Made by a program: the position numbers and the translations under genes. The notes under the pieces are model-generated. The model worked only from the letters and a program-made list of their open reading frames with translations. It searched no databases and had not been told where the DNA came from. From JAGLTN01 sp023135255 (GTDB taxonomy: Bacteria > Planctomycetota > Phycisphaerae > Sedimentisphaerales > Anaerobacaceae), in NCBI GenBank assembly GCA_030639495.1, contig DAOWCP010000030.1, positions 1-25,034 on the forward strand: a stretch of DNA of 25,034 bases, given 5' to 3'. Positions 22,563 through 25,034 of this stretch are shown in pieces (the first letter of the stretch is position 1; every line of letters begins with the position of its first letter).

Positions 22563-22952
22563 ATGGAAAGTACAACTGAACGCAGAAAAGAGAAGAGGTT
22601 GCGTTATCATTGGCCAATATGGTTTGCTGAGGATTTTAACGGACTTTTGTCACAGGGACAGATGGTTGATGTTTCGAGCAATGGCGCGGCGTTTACATGC
22701 TCTGCGAATAATAACTGCTCTTATCCCGGGCAGAGTATAACAACCAGATTTAGTGTTCCAAAATTTGATGGCGATAATTCATTTAATATGGCGAGTTTTA
22801 CTCGTCACGGCCATATTTGCCGGGTTGATGACATTAATGCCTATACAAAAAGAGTGGCTATACAATTTTCTGAGGCTTTGCCCTTCAAACCAGGTCAGCA
22901 GGCTGAAAGTAAAACCAAATGCAGTGAAATGTTAAAAGCTGTAACTATATAA
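22563..22952 (+). CDS. PilZ-domain protein, likely c-di-GMP binding
   Basis: A 129-aa single PilZ domain. Both parts of the c-di-GMP site are present: R-x3-R (RRKEKR, Arg8 and Arg12) and D-x-S-x2-G (DVSSNG, 36-41). Such proteins act as receptors that pass second-messenger levels to motility, exopolysaccharide or secretion machinery. There is no other domain and no membrane segment, so it probably works through a partner. The ATG at 22563 has AAGG upstream. A strong terminator follows the stop, so it is probably monocistronic. Confidence 0.88.
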   Translation: MESTTERRKEKRLRYHWPIWFAEDFNGLLSQGQMVDVSSNGAAFTCSANNNCSYPGQSITTRFSVPKFDGDNSFNMASFTRHGHICRVDDINAYTKRVAIQFSEALPFKPGQQAESKTKCSEMLKAVTI

Positions 22953-22962
22953 TGAAAAAACG

Positions 22963-22993
22963 AAGGGCTCTTTATCATTGAGAGCCCTTTTTT
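22963..22993. terminator. Bidirectional intrinsic terminator
   Basis: Perfect 9-bp stem AAGGGCTCT (22963-22971) and AGAGCCCTT (22981-22989), 9-nt loop, with T-runs on both sides (A-run before, T-run after). It separates the convergent PilZ gene and GHMP-kinase gene and can end both. Confidence 0.9.
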
Positions 22994-23007
22994 AATTTAC
23001 ACACTTT

Positions 23008-25034
23008 TTAAAACTCCACAAGACCCGCACCTTCTACCATTACGCAGGGAATAATATCAGGTTTTAGTTTATTCGGCTTGTAGTAACCTTTATTCAAAGC
23101 TGCTTTTATATTTTCTAATGCATTTTTTTCGGCAAAGATCATAATGCATCCTCCAAGACCAGCACCTGCAAGCTGGGCACCGGCGACGCCTTTGACTGAG
23201 CAGACAATATCAACCATTTGATCTATTTGCGGTGTAGAGCAGTAGTAGCCGCCCGGCTGGTTGTAAAGCTGTGCATTGAGGACTTTTTGCGGGTCTTCAC
23301 TTGCCAGGTCCAGTATGAGGGTATTTAGATATTGGTCTGAACAGCCCGGTGTGTATTTTTTGTATTTACCATTATCGCCTGCCATTGAAACACGGTCGCC
23401 GTCATGGCTTATGTTCATTAGTTTGCCAAAATCGTTTATGATCCCTTTTTCAAAGTAATCCATACACATTCGACTTCTCGCAACTTCTGATGCACCAAAC
23501 AGCAGTACCGAACGGAGATTGTAAAATCCAGGATCTGCGTGGCTGGAGAATGTTGTCTCCATCATTTCAGTGCAGTGCTTGGGCAGGATCGATCTTATTT
23601 CTTTGCGATTCATTTTCTGAGGTACTTTTAGGAGCATTTTGTAAATATCGCTTGTCTTGCAGCCAAGGTGTTGGGGATCTATGTCACGGACATATTTGAG
23701 TGAGTCGTTAACTTCCGGACAACGATGTTTGAGCAAAGCCAAGCCGAGGTTGTAACTTGCGACACGAGTGTTGAAAGTATCTTTTGCAAAGCTGCTTTTG
23801 GCGGCTTTTAGGTGGCTGTTGGCAATTATAACGGTATATTCTTTTGTAATATCAATCGTTTTTATTATTCTAAAGGGCATATAGCCAACCTGGGTTAGTT
23901 TGCCTCGCTGACCAAGGTATATGGCTGCGTGGTCACCAGAGCCTCCTCTTGAACCTACGAACCATTCACCCTGACCACAAAGGTCAATGAACTGCTGACT
24001 TTCGAGTTGGAAATTATTTAAAGCGATGGCCGCCTGCAGTGTACCTACTACGAGAGTTGAACTGCTGCTAAGACCGGCAGCGATGGGGACATTTCCAGTA
24101 ACCGCCAGATTCATACCGTTGATTTTGATATCTTTTGAATAATGCTGGAGACGCAGGACAGCGGCTTTGATGTAATTTCCCCAATGTCCCGCGGTGCTGT
24201 AGAGCATGTTGCGAACCCAGTCACTGTTTACGAAATTAAGCCAATCACCCCAGGCAAACCGCCCTATAAGCTCAGCTATGTTAAAGCGAACTTTTTTGAA
24301 GCTTGCAGGTTTTGTGTTTACAGCAATAACGTTGTCATCATCGCGCAGACCTGCGACAATTATCGTTTCCCGGTCAAATGCCAGGAAGTTATTAAAGCCT
24401 CCCCTGTGGTCAACGTGCCTGCCCATGAGATTGAGCCTACCCGGTGCGCGAACGATGCAGACTTTCTGGTCGAAGCCGAATTTTTGGCCGAAAGTGTTTA
24501 AAACCCTGGTGAGTGTTTTGATCTTTTCCCGGTGCAGCTGGGTATGTGGGCCATAAATTTCTTTAAGCCATTTTGTTACACCTGGGACATTTTTTTCTAT
24601 TGCGGCTAACCATTGAGTTACAGTACAATATTTTTTACCGAGAGCCGGATGAAGCGAAACTGCGGGTTTTTCTTTAGTATGTTTTTTTCTTCTTACATAG
24701 TCCTGTATCGCGAGCAATTCATCGGGGGAATTAAACGCCTGCAGCCAATCGGGGTTATCGATGGCAACGGTTCGTACTCTGAAAGTATTTTTACCATCTG
24801 TATTTTTGATAGATGAGAGATGGCGAACGACATCGGTCAGATAATATTCTGATTGTGCATTGTTGTTATCTATCATTGAAACTGCGCGGTAGAAGGCATT
24901 GGCTTTGAAGAGATACAGGCTTGGATTAAGCTGGGTGCATAGCTTTTCAAGTTTATCAGCAGTATAACTTTCCCCTGCTACCTGGAGGTTGTATTGTTTT
25001 GAATTTATCAGCTTTTTCAATTTGGGAATATTAA
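23008..25034 (-). CDS. Fusion of GlmU-like nucleotidyltransferase (end only) and galactokinase-like GHMP kinase; partial
   Basis: At least 674 codons; the frame is open through the window edge, so the true start lies outside and the TTG at 25020 is not trusted. Residues numbered from that TTG: about 34-110 match the last part of a GlmU-like sugar-phosphate nucleotidyltransferase (YLFKANAFYRAV, NNNAQSEYYLTD). From about 188 comes a galactokinase-type GHMP kinase: RAPGRLNLMGRHVDHRGG (191-208, versus GEHTDY in galactokinase), the ATP loop GLSSSST (316-322) and the catalytic Asp363 in GGSGDHAA. Together these would phosphorylate a sugar at C1 and then activate it to a nucleotide sugar. Galactose, arabinose or galacturonate are possible; the changed sugar loop (Arg201 for Glu) speaks against plain galactokinase. 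Confidence 0.82.
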   Translation of the reverse strand, partial: NIPKLKKLINSKQYNLQVAGESYTADKLEKLCTQLNPSLYLFKANAFYRAVSMIDNNNAQSEYYLTDVVRHLSSIKNTDGKNTFRVRTVAIDNPDWLQAFNSPDELLAIQDYVRRKKHTKEKPAVSLHPALGKKYCTVTQWLAAIEKNVPGVTKWLKEIYGPHTQLHREKIKTLTRVLNTFGQKFGFDQKVCIVRAPGRLNLMGRHVDHRGGFNNFLAFDRETIIVAGLRDDDNVIAVNTKPASFKKVRFNIAELIGRFAWGDWLNFVNSDWVRNMLYSTAGHWGNYIKAAVLRLQHYSKDIKINGMNLAVTGNVPIAAGLSSSSTLVVGTLQAAIALNNFQLESQQFIDLCGQGEWFVGSRGGSGDHAAIYLGQRGKLTQVGYMPFRIIKTIDITKEYTVIIANSHLKAAKSSFAKDTFNTRVASYNLGLALLKHRCPEVNDSLKYVRDIDPQHLGCKTSDIYKMLLKVPQKMNRKEIRSILPKHCTEMMETTFSSHADPGFYNLRSVLLFGASEVARSRMCMDYFEKGIINDFGKLMNISHDGDRVSMAGDNGKYKKYTPGCSDQYLNTLILDLASEDPQKVLNAQLYNQPGGYYCSTPQIDQMVDIVCSVKGVAGAQLAGAGLGGCIMIFAEKNALENIKAALNKGYYKPNKLKPDIIPCVMVEGAGLVEF

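Overview
The window most likely comes from a Gram-negative, carbohydrate-degrading bacterium of the Planctomycetota, probably Phycisphaerae/Sedimentisphaerales-like. This is inference. It rests on a secreted BspA-type repeat protein ending in a dockerin-like domain (the 'FDLAILAQQWLF' type of ending), secreted glycoside hydrolases, an LpxL/HtrB-type acyltransferase that implies lipid A, and several unusual fusion proteins. No rRNA, tRNA, CRISPR array or transposase gene was found.

Left edge (1-2465, + strand): a phased 10-bp tandem repeat, a gene-poor stretch, then a visibly AT-rich three-gene cassette of two different DUF488 proteins and a probable dual-OB-fold protein. It is followed by a short broken remnant resembling the N-terminus of a type I restriction HsdR subunit. 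This looks like an acquired, partly decayed genome-maintenance or defence module.

Middle (2466-12389, - strand): eight collinear genes. In transcription order they are a clan GH-A-like secreted hydrolase, a GH31 hydrolase, a PfkB sugar kinase, a mannitol-dehydrogenase-family enzyme, an SppA-type signal peptide peptidase, a small lipoprotein, a STAS anti-sigma antagonist and an RsbW-like kinase. Six consecutive gaps (between RsbW and GH31) each hold one copy of a repeated 50-105 bp element. Its terminal hairpin shows compensatory base changes, and it occurs in long, short and half forms. I consider this the most interesting feature of the window.

12414-19757: a + strand promoter-like sequence with an inverted repeat (possible small RNA); the BspA-like/dockerin gene (-); an lpxL-like gene (+) whose promoter predicts a leaderless mRNA; a - strand group of a POT peptide transporter, a fusion of a Sua5/YrdC domain with a low-molecular-weight phosphatase, and rpiB, overlapping the fusion by 4 bp; and a 590-bp gap with three successive hairpins ending in a strong terminator (a small-RNA candidate with an anti-Shine-Dalgarno-like loop). 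A membrane-anchored hypothetical gene follows (-).

19920-25034: pyrF and murD overlapping by ATGA (+), a PilZ protein (+), a bidirectional terminator, and a gene running off the right edge that fuses the end of a GlmU-like nucleotidyltransferase to a galactokinase-like GHMP kinase (-). Working hypothesis for the metabolism: secreted hydrolases release sugars, the PfkB kinase, polyol dehydrogenase and GHMP kinase/nucleotidyltransferase handle them, and RpiB links to the pentose phosphate pathway.
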